Below, one piece after another: positions 48,510 through 56,737 of a stretch of 64,000 nucleotides of DNA (its first letter is position 1; each line of letters opens with the position of its first letter). The stretch covers positions 1 through 64,000 of the forward strand of contig CANRKB010000007.1 in the NCBI GenBank assembly GCA_947631115.1, given 5' to 3'. A program made the position numbers and the translations under genes. The notes under the pieces are model-generated. The model was not told the origin of the DNA. It did not search any database and saw nothing but the letters and a program-made list of their open reading frames with translations. Source of the stretch: an uncultured Clostridia bacterium. GTDB taxonomy: Bacteria; Bacillota; Clostridia; Oscillospirales; Ruminococcaceae.

Positions 48510-49826
48510 TTATTCTTCAATAACTCCTAAATTATGAGACAAGGAGTACTGTCTTAAATTCCCGCCGTCTTTGGCGTCTATGTAGATGAAATATGTAACA
48601 AAGTCGTTCGGATTATAGGCGGTGAGTTTCCATGCGGGAACAACTTCGGATTCGTGCGTCAGCGGATTAAATCCGCCGAGTTCGGTCGGTACATAAGACG
48701 AATAGTATACAAACTCTAAATCGTTTATTTCAAATTCAACTTCTTTTGTCACTTCCTCGGAGAATATTTTTATCGCCTCCTCTGCCGAGATAACTTTATC
48801 AACGCTTTTTGCGTTTGAAATTCCCATATGCAAAGGCATTGACGAAAACATGTCTACATTATCGCTTTCTATCATCAGAGCGGTTGCGCCATCGCCGAGA
48901 TAGTGATTATTCATTTTGTCCTCGGAAACCGTACTTCCTACAGGACAATATTCGAAATTGACATCTTTAAGCTGCTTTTGCAGATCGAAATAATATCCGT
49001 ATATGTCGCCTATTTTCAAAACCCTTACGGCATAAACCTTTGTGGTCATGTTTTTTTCTACGCTTTTTCCTATAGGCGCGTTGTTGATATAATCTTCAAA
49101 GAAACGCACCGCGTCGCATATACTTGTTTCCTTGTCAAGCAACTTGAATGATTTTTCGCTTGTGGGACTGTATGTGCCTACTACGCGGAAATATTGATCC
49201 AAAGAAGCAAGCGGCGACATACGTTCATAAACCAAGTTATTTTCATATGCATATTCAAAGACCTTTCCATGGCATACGCTGAAACTCGAAATATTCGGCG
49301 TAGAGGACATATTGACGGGAATTTCCTCGCCCTCGCTGTAATTTAAACTGATTATTCCCTCTGTCTGCGCAAAGTCTTTCACAAGACCGCTTTCCACCTC
49401 GGGATCTTCGGGAAGATCTTTATAACTTTTCAGATCTTCTAAAGGCTCTGTCCATGTATAAGAAAAATAGTCTTCGTTAAGCTCGCTGTCGGGGAAGAAA
49501 TAAGAGTATGCATTTCTGAAATCTTCTATAGCCGTTTGGGGCGTATATTCTCTTCCGACATAATCGTTGTCGGAAAACGATCTGAATTCATAGACCTTTG
49601 CTTTTTCGGGAGCGTTTAAATAAAAGTTTTCCGAAGCCTTGAAATTATCGCAGGCGTCTATAGCGCTTCTTATCTCGTCTTTCGATTCGCTTAATATTTC
49701 AATTTCCTCCCCGCCCATTTCTTCTAAAGACATGTTTTTAAGTTCGCCTATCGGCGTGGTTTGGTCGCACCCCGACATAAGCGCTGCGCAAGTTAATACC
49801 GCTAAAATTGTTGTTTTTGTTTTCAT
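48510..49826 (-). CDS. Lipoprotein, paralogue of the next upstream gene
   Basis: A 438-residue lipoprotein (lipobox LMSGC). I recognise no domain, but it is a clear paralogue of the 440-residue lipoprotein at 49922: both contain a middle segment (SFKLLDKETSICDAVRFFED here, KFKLLDDKEISVKDAVKFFE there) and a tail (PAWKLTAYNPNDFVTYFIYI here, PVWKLTLENPNDDVTYVAYL there). It is followed by the ABC genes and could be their extracellular partner or an immunity factor. Confidence 0.7.
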   Translation of the reverse strand: MKTKTTILAVLTCAALMSGCDQTTPIGELKNMSLEEMGGEEIEILSESKDEIRSAIDACDNFKASENFYLNAPEKAKVYEFRSFSDNDYVGREYTPQTAIEDFRNAYSYFFPDSELNEDYFSYTWTEPLEDLKSYKDLPEDPEVESGLVKDFAQTEGIISLNYSEGEEIPVNMSSTPNISSFSVCHGKVFEYAYENNLVYERMSPLASLDQYFRVVGTYSPTSEKSFKLLDKETSICDAVRFFEDYINNAPIGKSVEKNMTTKVYAVRVLKIGDIYGYYFDLQKQLKDVNFEYCPVGSTVSEDKMNNHYLGDGATALMIESDNVDMFSSMPLHMGISNAKSVDKVISAEEAIKIFSEEVTKEVEFEINDLEFVYYSSYVPTELGGFNPLTHESEVVPAWKLTAYNPNDFVTYFIYIDAKDGGNLRQYSLSHNLGVIEE

Positions 49827-49921
49827 GATGATTTTTTCCTTTCGTGTTTAAATTTGTAGATAGAGTTGTAGTTTGCATAGTGTGAAATTAAATGACATCG
49901 CTCTTTATAGTAATAACTTTA

Positions 49922-51244
49922 TCATCTCCCCCCGGAAAAATCTCCCGTCAGAGCGTCTAAATAAGCTACATACGTCACATCGTCATTGGGATTTTCGAGG
50001 GTCAGTTTCCATACGGGGCGAGCTCGTTCAAAGTTTTCGCCGATGATAGATCCCCAATATATTCTTTCGCTAACTTTATACATAAGTTCTGCTCTGGTGA
50101 CTTTAAAATCTACATAATCCGTCAGCTTCTCCGAGATAGTTTTCACCGCTTCTTCAAACGGAATAAATTCCGTATACCTTTTTTCGTCGAACGCCTCATT
50201 GGCATTATAAGGAGCGTATACCCAATCGACGTCGTCAGTAACTGCCATCAAGCCTTCAGACAAATCCGGTTCATCATTTCCCGTGCCGGTACCGTCCCAA
50301 AAAGTAAATGGTATATTATCAAACTCTCGTGAATTCCTGAAAAAATAAATATAATGTTCATTGTCCGGCAGCCTGTAAACATTAACCTCATCTACATGGA
50401 TATTATACCCCGAATGTTTTGAAGCGACCGGGATAGATACGATATAATCTTCAAAAAACTTTACCGCGTCTTTTACTGAGATTTCCTTGTCGTCAAGCAG
50501 TTTAAATTTTTCTTCGCTGTCGGGAGGAAGGCGTTTGACGCCCTCATAATCGCGAACAGAAACTATATCGCTTGCAGAGTAAGTTGTCTTACCGTTTAGT
50601 TCCGCGTCATATTTTTGAAGAACTCCTTTATTGAAAACACAATAATCGTTTCCGAACGGGCTGCGATAAAACAAACAAACGCTTTCCTCGCGTTTAGACC
50701 AAGCTTCTGTATAAGCCATAAACGTCAGACCGCCATGGACATATCCGCCCGCCATATATGTATCGTATACTTCTTTATTGCTGAGAGGAAAAAAAGCCTC
50801 ATTTACAGCCAAGGTATTATCAACATCATCATAACCATTATAATAATAAAGGCAGTTTTCATCTAATTCATGGTTTGGGAAAAGATATTTAAAAACGGTT
50901 TTAAATTCTTCGAGTTCTTCTTTCGGCTGGAGCTGGCAGGCAAGACCGGTGACAAACTCGCTCACATGATCTACGGTTTTGGGAACTAAAGCGTAAAAGA
51001 AACCATCGTTCACTTTGAGGTTTCCGTTTTTCTCTATCATTTCTTTTACTTCTTCTTTTGTATAATAAGTTATGGGATTTTCATGTTTATCTATAGGATC
51101 TCCGAAATTGAGATCGGGCTTAGAAGAGTCATCCGTGCTGGAAGTGTTGTCTGTATTTGAAGAATTGTCTATGGTCTGATTTTCGCAGGCAGAGCATAAA
51201 GTAAGTATGGCTATCGATAAGAATAGTGCCGATAATTTTTTCAT
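49922..51244 (-). CDS. Lipoprotein, paralogue of the next downstream gene
   Basis: A 440-residue lipoprotein (lipobox TLCSAC), with an Asn/Ser/Asp linker (SSNTDNTSSTDDSSKPD) after the signal, then a domain of about 380 residues shared with its neighbour. Paralogous blocks are quoted there. GGAGGTAA precedes the start. Family unknown. The two lie in tandem in the ECF-sigma block, so duplication of the ancestral gene within the block is likely. Confidence 0.7.
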   Translation of the reverse strand: MKKLSALFLSIAILTLCSACENQTIDNSSNTDNTSSTDDSSKPDLNFGDPIDKHENPITYYTKEEVKEMIEKNGNLKVNDGFFYALVPKTVDHVSEFVTGLACQLQPKEELEEFKTVFKYLFPNHELDENCLYYYNGYDDVDNTLAVNEAFFPLSNKEVYDTYMAGGYVHGGLTFMAYTEAWSKREESVCLFYRSPFGNDYCVFNKGVLQKYDAELNGKTTYSASDIVSVRDYEGVKRLPPDSEEKFKLLDDKEISVKDAVKFFEDYIVSIPVASKHSGYNIHVDEVNVYRLPDNEHYIYFFRNSREFDNIPFTFWDGTGTGNDEPDLSEGLMAVTDDVDWVYAPYNANEAFDEKRYTEFIPFEEAVKTISEKLTDYVDFKVTRAELMYKVSERIYWGSIIGENFERARPVWKLTLENPNDDVTYVAYLDALTGDFSGGR

Positions 51245-51307
51245 AGTGATTACCTCCTTAAAAAATTGCTGCCCTTTTGCCCCTGCAGAAGGGCAGCAAA
51301 AACTAAT

Positions 51308-51757
51308 TTAAACGCGTACAGACTGCATTGTACCGTTTGCAGATATACTATTATTGACTATATCTATATCGGAGTATATTTCGAAATTAACTCCTACTAT
51401 TGGATTGGTTGGATCTACGAATATTGTTGTAGACTCTCCGGCTCTTGTTAACTTTGCTGAAACTTTTTTTATATCAGCGCTGGTAGTAACAGCAGTGACT
51501 GATCCGTTAGAATTTCCATATTTGACTGTCATTGACAGTAGTGTGAATTCAATACCGTAAGGTGAATATTTCATGTAGCAATTATCTTTTGTACCGGTGT
51601 ATGTGCTTGTGTTCGGGTGGTAGGTATAAGTTGTTTCCCACGTGGCATATTCTACTGGGTCGCTATCGTATGTGCTTGCAGAAATTCCCAAAGATGTGAT
51701 AGTTGCCGTCATAACAACAGCCATGGCTCCCGCCATAATTTTTTTAAGTGATTTCAT
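51308..51757 (-). CDS. Small secreted protein, function unknown
   Basis: A 149-residue protein with a signal peptide (KKIMAGAMAVVMTATITSLGISAS, Ala-Ser-Ala type end) and no lipobox, so it is released or wall-associated. The mature part of about 122 residues is rich in Tyr, Thr and Ser and should be all beta. I do not recognise a family. It is expressed with the ECF block. GGAGGAGATTTC precedes the start. Confidence 0.65.
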   Translation of the reverse strand: MKSLKKIMAGAMAVVMTATITSLGISASTYDSDPVEYATWETTYTYHPNTSTYTGTKDNCYMKYSPYGIEFTLLSMTVKYGNSNGSVTAVTTSADIKKVSAKLTRAGESTTIFVDPTNPIVGVNFEIYSDIDIVNNSISANGTMQSVRV

Positions 51758-51792
51758 AATGAAATCTCCTCCTTTTTTATAATTTTTTTATT

Positions 51793-51870
51793 TTATGCCA
51801 ATTTTACTTCTTCACTGTAAACAGTGAAACTTTCGGTTTTGCCCGCGCTGTTTTTCAGCGCCTGACATTT
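51793..51870 (-). pseudogene. C-terminal remnant of a secreted-protein paralogue
   Basis: On the minus strand the frame reads KCQALKNSAGKTESFTVY, then SEEVKLA and a stop at 51793. This matches the end of the intact 141-residue protein just upstream (KNGETETITIYSDEKAVS). No start or N-terminal part is in reach, so it is a fragment left after deletion. Confidence 0.6.
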
Positions 51871-51930
51871 GCTTAAAAAGTTATTTATAATTATACAACA
51901 CCTCCTGTTTAGCATAATGGCTTTGTTTCT

Positions 51931-52356
51931 TTAAGAAACTGCTTTTTCGTCACTGTAGATCGTAATGGTTTCCGTTTCTCCGTTTTTGTCAGTCAAAGTG
52001 AATACCGTCTTCAGGCGATAGTTTCCCGATTCAAGCCCGCTCTTGGTATTGATCATAGAAAACGAATTTGAGAATCCGGTTTTATTCCAAGTTGTGTCCT
52101 CGTATGTATCCCAGAACCAAAGAAAGACCTGCTTTTCAAGTGTCTGATCGGCAATGACTCTTACTACGTTATCCACACAGTCGGCTGAGCTTTCGCATTT
52201 TGCTGTATTGCCTGTTATTGTAAGAATTGATTCCACGTTATGTGCTTTTTCATAGCATGGTTGAACAACATCGTATGGAACGGAGCTTGCACTCGTATTC
52301 ATCGGCACTGAAAGGCACATAAAAATGACTGCCAATACTGAAAATACCTTTTTCAT
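51931..52356 (-). CDS. Small secreted protein, likely ECF target
   Basis: A 141-residue secreted protein (signal peptide ending NTSAS; ATG at 52356 with GAGGAGGTGA). After cleavage it starts with VPYDVVQPCYEKAHNVESIL, and shows a beta-rich plan with Cys at about 34, 54 and 60. Two decayed relatives lie at 51793 and 53723. It follows the anti-sigma gene by 80 bases. Between them TGTAAC and a GCTTC-like box on the minus strand could form an ECF-type promoter. Possible roles: envelope stress effector, bacteriocin-like or adhesin. Confidence 0.7.
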   Translation of the reverse strand: MKKVFSVLAVIFMCLSVPMNTSASSVPYDVVQPCYEKAHNVESILTITGNTAKCESSADCVDNVVRVIADQTLEKQVFLWFWDTYEDTTWNKTGFSNSFSMINTKSGLESGNYRLKTVFTLTDKNGETETITIYSDEKAVS

Positions 52357-52435
52357 TTTTTCACCTCCTCGCTTGGGAAATATAATTTCCCTTTCTATAT
52401 ATTGAAGCGAAATAAAAAACCCTTTCGTTACAGGT

Positions 52436-53128
52436 TTATATATTAATTTTTTTAAAATCAACGATTTTTGTAGAATACGCCAAATTTATCATTGAATCTT
52501 TGTCTAAATTGCCGACTAGTTCAAACAAATATCCGTCATAGATCCAAAATAATAAAGTTGCATTATCCGGAAATTCCATTATAAAACCGTCGTCTTCGGA
52601 ATATAACGCCAACATTACCACACTGGCTTTTTCAGTGTTGACATAACTGTTCACGCCATCTACTATTATGCGTTGACAGAAACAAACCTTTTTATCGCCC
52701 TTAGTATAATCCAGCATAGTACCGATTTCTCCGATTGCGGAATGTTTAAGTTCCCACCCCTCTTCTTCGGGCAATCCGTAATATTCTTCAAAATTGGTTT
52801 TGTCAGAGGAGTGTCTTTCTAAAATAACTTTGGTGCATTCGACTTTATCCTCAAATCCATATCTTCCGAATATTACAACAGCGGCAAAAGCTGTTCCGCT
52901 GAGAATAAGAAATGAAAATACAACGAGCATTATTGTTGTGGCTTTTTTTACTTTTTGCAAAGACCAATGGTTGTCGCTGCGTCCGCGGCGAAGATCACGA
53001 AGAGTTTTATATTCCCAAATTTTATACGCCAGTGAGAACTTGTGATTTTTTTCCACTTCCATCAGACGCTCGGTTCTTTCGTCGGAAGTTTCTTTAAATG
53101 CTTGTTCCAATTTTTCATCAAATGTCAT
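52436..53128 (-). CDS. Anti-sigma factor-like membrane protein
   Basis: A 230-residue protein with a cytoplasmic N-terminus of about 65 residues, one helix (ATTIMLVVFSFLILSGTAFAAVVIF), and an extracellular domain of about 140 residues. The outer domain ends ELVGNLDKDSMINLAYSTKI, which resembles DUF4367. It overlaps the sigma gene upstream by 11 bases. Such a layout fits a membrane anti-sigma that holds its partner until a signal outside the cell is sensed. Confidence 0.8.
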   Translation of the reverse strand: MTFDEKLEQAFKETSDERTERLMEVEKNHKFSLAYKIWEYKTLRDLRRGRSDNHWSLQKVKKATTIMLVVFSFLILSGTAFAAVVIFGRYGFEDKVECTKVILERHSSDKTNFEEYYGLPEEEGWELKHSAIGEIGTMLDYTKGDKKVCFCQRIIVDGVNSYVNTEKASVVMLALYSEDDGFIMEFPDNATLLFWIYDGYLFELVGNLDKDSMINLAYSTKIVDFKKINI

Positions 53129-53648
53129 AAGTGATCCCCCGTTTCTTTAAAATTTTTATAAGCCTTTGTTTTGCCCGATAAATGTATACACGAATATTCA
53201 ATTCGGATATTCCCGTTGCTTTGCTTATTTCCTTAGGGCGCATTTTTTGGAACAGGTACAAGTAAAGCATTTCATAGTCAATGTTTGACAGCTCATTCAT
53301 TGCGCTTTTAATTTCATCTACAGTCATCTCCGACATTACAGTTTTTTCAAGGTCTTCATTTGAGTTCAGATCATGTTGTTCTTCAATATTTTCAGTGGAT
53401 CGGGCTTTCCGTTTTCGACAAATGTCAATTGAACGGTGCTCTATAATAGAAGCGAAATAATGTGCCCTAGCGTTACAGGGTATTTCTGAAATTTTTTCAA
53501 TATTGTTAATTATCCACAAAAAAGCGTCTTGAACAGCGTCTTCTGAATCCGAAGAATTGTGCAAAATGTCATATGCGACCTTATACATCATTTGTCTGTA
53601 GTCGGAAAATAATTTTCTGATAAAATCTTCATTAAGATTTTTTGACAT
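53118..53648 (-). CDS. ECF sigma factor
   Basis: A 176-residue RNA polymerase sigma factor. Region 2 includes AYDILHNSSDSEDAVQDAFLWIINNIEKI, and region 4 at the C-terminus is ISKATGISELNIRVYIYRAKQRL, a helix-turn-helix for the -35 element. Length and lack of regions 1 and 3 make it ECF. It overlaps its anti-sigma gene and is preceded by a decayed gene and a second sigma/anti-sigma pair. Confidence 0.92.
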   Translation of the reverse strand: MSKNLNEDFIRKLFSDYRQMMYKVAYDILHNSSDSEDAVQDAFLWIINNIEKISEIPCNARAHYFASIIEHRSIDICRKRKARSTENIEEQHDLNSNEDLEKTVMSEMTVDEIKSAMNELSNIDYEMLYLYLFQKMRPKEISKATGISELNIRVYIYRAKQRLIKILKKRGITYDI

Positions 53649-53722
53649 TTTCTTATCTTTCCTTTGTTGTTTTGATTTAAAACCGGGAACGATTTTTCAA
53701 TCTTAGTGCTTAATTCCTGATT

Positions 53723-53881
53723 TTAAGTATAGCACACGTTGATATTCAATAAACTTACGGGACTATATGCTATATCATAAGCCGGAGCAACAACATCATC
53801 GTCGGGCGGGAGCATCGTTTTTGCGCTTTATATTGTAGTAAGTCTTGTACTTAAAACAAGTGCAGAAAGTATCATCTTTTT
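53723..53881 (-). pseudogene. N-terminal remnant of a secreted-protein paralogue
   Basis: Read on the minus strand, MILSALVLSTRLTTI, an in-frame TAA at 53828-53830, then SAKTMLPPDDDVVAPAYDI and AYSPVSLLNINVCYT and a stop at 53723. The part after the first stop aligns with the mature start of the protein at 51931 (DVVQPCYEKAHNVESILTI): DVV-P-Y, V, L and I are shared. It occupies the same place, after an anti-sigma gene, as the intact gene does, so it looks like the dead equivalent. The rest of this 319-base gap is A/T-rich. Confidence 0.55.
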
Positions 53882-53967
53882 TAAAATTTTTTCAGAGGAT
53901 TATTTTGTCCTCTATAATATAAGACCCTCAAAAAAATTAATTTTATACCTTAACTATTATTTTTTTA

Positions 53968-54699
53968 TCAAATTTCTGAAAGTTTGGCACTTTTAGCTAA
54001 ATTTAAAGCAGTATTTTTGTCAAAACTACACGAGAATATTAATAGGTACTCTCCGTCGTCCCATAGAATGTTGGTGAAATGATTTTCTTCAAGAATTTCT
54101 TCAATCATCAATCCTTTGTGACCGTTTATATCGATCTCGACCAACTTGCCGTGGTCCGTGTTTAAATTGACGGGACCATATGTTTTTTTGATCATCTGTT
54201 CAAACCAAATACTTCCATCGGTTTCACGATTTATGTATCTGGTACGCACACCGAACTCATCTTCTTTTTTGTCTTTGATTTCAAACCCCTCGGGAATATC
54301 GGTCAAAACGTATTTTTTCTCTATAGTCTCCGGACCGTTATTTTTATTTTTGAGGCGAATTTCGGTGTGGTCGGAATATGCCCTGCCGGTAAAATCCGTA
54401 AATATAACGCTGGGCTTTAAATAACAGCCCGATAATAACGCTAAAAAAACCACGATTAATATAATAAACGCCTGTTTAAAGGGATTAAACTTCCTTTTCG
54501 GCTCGGGCGAAAGTAAAATGCCTGTTTCGGCGTGGGCTTCCTGACGAAGAACAGCGGCATTGCGCTTATAGATCTTGAAGATCTTTTTCATTTCGGAGCG
54601 GTGTTTGCGGGAGAATATGTGGTCGGTCGCGTCGGGATAGGAATTAAACTCGCGATTGACATATTCGTCTATTATAGATTTAAATTCGCTTTCAGACAT
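53968..54699 (-). CDS. Anti-sigma factor-like protein, DUF4367-type
   Basis: A 243-residue membrane protein. A cytoplasmic segment of about 72 residues precedes a helix (FKQAFIILIVVFLALLSGCYL), then an external domain with PEGFEIKDKKEDEFGVRTRY and a final DGEYLLIFSCSFDKNTALNLAKSAKL that fits DUF4367. It overlaps the sigma gene by eight bases. It is of the same plan as the 52436 protein but with little direct identity apart from the last 30 residues. Confidence 0.8.
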   Translation of the reverse strand: MSESEFKSIIDEYVNREFNSYPDATDHIFSRKHRSEMKKIFKIYKRNAAVLRQEAHAETGILLSPEPKRKFNPFKQAFIILIVVFLALLSGCYLKPSVIFTDFTGRAYSDHTEIRLKNKNNGPETIEKKYVLTDIPEGFEIKDKKEDEFGVRTRYINRETDGSIWFEQMIKKTYGPVNLNTDHGKLVEIDINGHKGLMIEEILEENHFTNILWDDGEYLLIFSCSFDKNTALNLAKSAKLSEI

Positions 54700-55246
54700 C
54701 TTCTTTGCTCCTTTCTAAAATAAATTTCCTGACTGCTTTTCGCGCTGTATAAAGCCGCTTATAAACTGCCGAGACAGAAATGCCCAGAGTTTTTGCTATC
54801 TCGTTTGCCGACATTTCTAAGGAATATGTCAGCACCAGAACGCTTTTCTGCGCCTCCGGAAGCGTAGCGATGAAGTCGATTATTTCGTTTCGTGAGGCAA
54901 TATCAATTAAAGAATTTTCAATAATATTCTCGTCATATGGTATAATATCGTCTACTGTAGGTATTTCGCTATTGATAGGTTTTCTTTTTTTAAGATAATC
55001 TAAGCAGATGTTTTTGACTGTAATATACATATAATTGACCCGTTTAAAATAGCTTAGCGACAAAAAAACTTTGGGATTTTTTGCTATTCTCATAAAAGCT
55101 TCTTGAACAGCGTCCTCGGCGTTTTCTTGATTATTGAGAATTTTAAGCGCTATGTTGAAAAAGCGGACTTTGTACCTTTCATAAAACTCTGAAAGCTCGT
55201 TTCTCTCTTCTTCGCTTTCCATAACAGCCAATGCTGCGGAAATCAT
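54692..55246 (-). CDS. ECF sigma factor, second copy
   Basis: A 184-residue ECF sigma factor. Region 2: ALKILNNQENAEDAVQEAFMRIAKNPKVF; region 4: SANEIAKTLGISVSAVYKRLYTARKAVRKF. It has a near-consensus housekeeping promoter upstream. Overlap with its anti-sigma gene shows the pair. The downstream target gene appears dead (53723-53881), so it may now control other genes or those of the following block. Confidence 0.93.
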   Translation of the reverse strand: MISAALAVMESEEERNELSEFYERYKVRFFNIALKILNNQENAEDAVQEAFMRIAKNPKVFLSLSYFKRVNYMYITVKNICLDYLKKRKPINSEIPTVDDIIPYDENIIENSLIDIASRNEIIDFIATLPEAQKSVLVLTYSLEMSANEIAKTLGISVSAVYKRLYTARKAVRKFILERSKEDV

Positions 55247-55301
55247 ATTGTCACACCCTTATGTTTTTATATGTTTAATGAATAATAACTGCCTTAGGAA
55301 T

Positions 55302-55330
55302 ATTATACCACCTTTCCTTGAAAATTTCAA
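55302..55330 (-). promoter_or_regulatory. Promoter of the second ECF sigma gene
   Basis: Minus strand: TTGAAA 55330-55325, 17-base spacer, TATAAT 55307-55302. Confidence 0.75.
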
Positions 55331-55448
55331 TAGCGGTTCGAGATAAGAAAACGCACTTTATGAACAACAAAGCGCTCCCGCGCTGTATAACGTCTTGAAT
55401 GTCGATTAACAAAAGAACGGAATTCCAAAATGCATATTTACCGTAAAC

Positions 55449-55483
55449 AAAAAGCGCCGCGCGGACAGTGTTCCGCGCGGCGC
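55449..55483 (-). terminator. Terminator of the Cys-rich small protein gene
   Basis: Minus strand GCGCCGCGCGGA-ACACTG-TCCGCGCGGCGC then TTTTTGTTT; a 12-bp G/C stem. Confidence 0.9.
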
Positions 55484-55507
55484 AGGTTTATGTAGTTTTT
55501 CTTATCC

Positions 55508-55723
55508 TTAGAAATCAATGTCATTAACGGCAGAGTTCGCGAGCTGAAGCTCTTTCTTGGGTATTCTCTTCAGCGGGTTGTAGACATACTTCTTGCACGA
55601 ATCGTAGGACTTTACATCTCCGAATTTCGAGCAGGTTATTATATCGCCCGAAGCAGCCGTACCGAGAGCGCAGTATTTGCATGCGGGCTTTATGTTATTT
55701 CCGAACAAAGCTTTTCTTGCCAT
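55508..55723 (-). CDS. Small Cys-rich protein conserved in Clostridia
   Basis: A 71-residue protein with four cysteines in KPACKYCALG, DIITCSKFG and YDSCKKYVY, a pattern suited to a zinc or Fe-S site. The C-terminus is PLKRIPKKELQLANSAVNDIDF. It is short, basic and soluble. GGAGGTATTTTT precedes the start. It has a strong terminator and stands alone. Function unknown; I recall similar small proteins as hypothetical in many Clostridia. Confidence 0.75.
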   Translation of the reverse strand: MARKALFGNNIKPACKYCALGTAASGDIITCSKFGDVKSYDSCKKYVYNPLKRIPKKELQLANSAVNDIDF

Positions 55724-55891
55724 AATAAAAATACCTCCATAAAACAGATTTACCTATTTACATTATATCACGTTTTTTTTAAAATGTCCACATGAATTTT
55801 CTTTCAAAGCATAAAAATAAAGGAAACATTTTTGGTCATTTTAACAATACAGATTGAGGTTTGACTAATTTTACAAGCCGAACAATAAACA

Positions 55892-56695
55892 TTATTTCGA
55901 GTATATCGGCAGAACGTTAAGCGTAGCTTTTCTTCCGAGATCTCCGTTCAGCGGAACTATATGCAGCGGGAATTTCCCTATGAAGTCCTTTCCCGCTATG
56001 CCGAAAACGTCGTAAAAGCGGTCGGCTTGCGGCGCGTTTATAACGAGCAGATAACCCTTGTCGCCGTTTAAGGTAATTCCGCGCAGCCATAAACTGTTGA
56101 CTTCGGGAATGTTTTTCGCTATCTCGCAAAGCTTGTTTGAAAGTTGGAGAGGATAGGGGTTAGGCGTATATACATCGACGGGCGTATTTCCCGTGACAAG
56201 GTGATTTGCGCGGCCCGTTTTCAGTATCTGCTTTTTCTCACGCCATTTTGAAACGGCGTTCCGGCTTATAAACATATTGTCGTCGAAAGGGTTTATCATC
56301 ATTCCCTCGCAAACGCCGCCGTCCGCAATTACTCCCGAAACATAGTCGAAGTCGGTTATTATCGTATAATAATCGCTGAACGCTCCGCATTTTTCAAGCT
56401 CGCTTTCGTCCGTAAAGACAGGGAATATCTTTCCGAATTTTTCGTTTTCAAGCAGCATAAATGAAATTTTTGCCTTGTCGTCAATCTTAAATGTCCCGTC
56501 GCTTTCTTTTACGGGTTTTGGCGTAAAGGTAACGGCGCAGACAAATTCCGCTTTCATTACTATTTCCGTAGCTATAGCGTCCATAAGCTTGTTTTGCGCC
56601 GCTGTATCGTTTTCTGCCGTCGAGCGTCTGGCCGTCAGAAGCCTATGAAGCTCCTGCGGTTTGAGCTTTTCGTTTATCCTGTATTTATTTGGCAT
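55892..56695 (-). CDS. SseB-family protein
   Basis: A 267-residue protein with two domains: an N-terminal SseB domain (FVCAVTFTPKP and FPVFTDESELEKCGAFSD), the stretch EGMMINPFDDNMFISRN that is typical for the family, and a C-terminal SseB_C domain (PEVNSLWLRGITLNGDKGYLLVI). SseB is linked to serine sensitivity in enterics; in Firmicutes SseB domains also occur near secretion or signalling genes. It is the last gene in a VWA-PP2C-SseB run on the minus strand. Confidence 0.8.
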   Translation of the reverse strand: MPNKYRINEKLKPQELHRLLTARRSTAENDTAAQNKLMDAIATEIVMKAEFVCAVTFTPKPVKESDGTFKIDDKAKISFMLLENEKFGKIFPVFTDESELEKCGAFSDYYTIITDFDYVSGVIADGGVCEGMMINPFDDNMFISRNAVSKWREKKQILKTGRANHLVTGNTPVDVYTPNPYPLQLSNKLCEIAKNIPEVNSLWLRGITLNGDKGYLLVINAPQADRFYDVFGIAGKDFIGKFPLHIVPLNGDLGRKATLNVLPIYSK

Positions 56696-56737
56696 TTTGA
56701 CCTCCGTGTTTGTATTATGTGATAATAGGATCCGCGC

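Noticed and set aside
51308-52356. Lactococcin 972-type bacteriocin operon
   Set aside because: The secreted proteins and 280-residue permeases do not match the bacteriocin or the large DUF1430-type membrane protein of that group.
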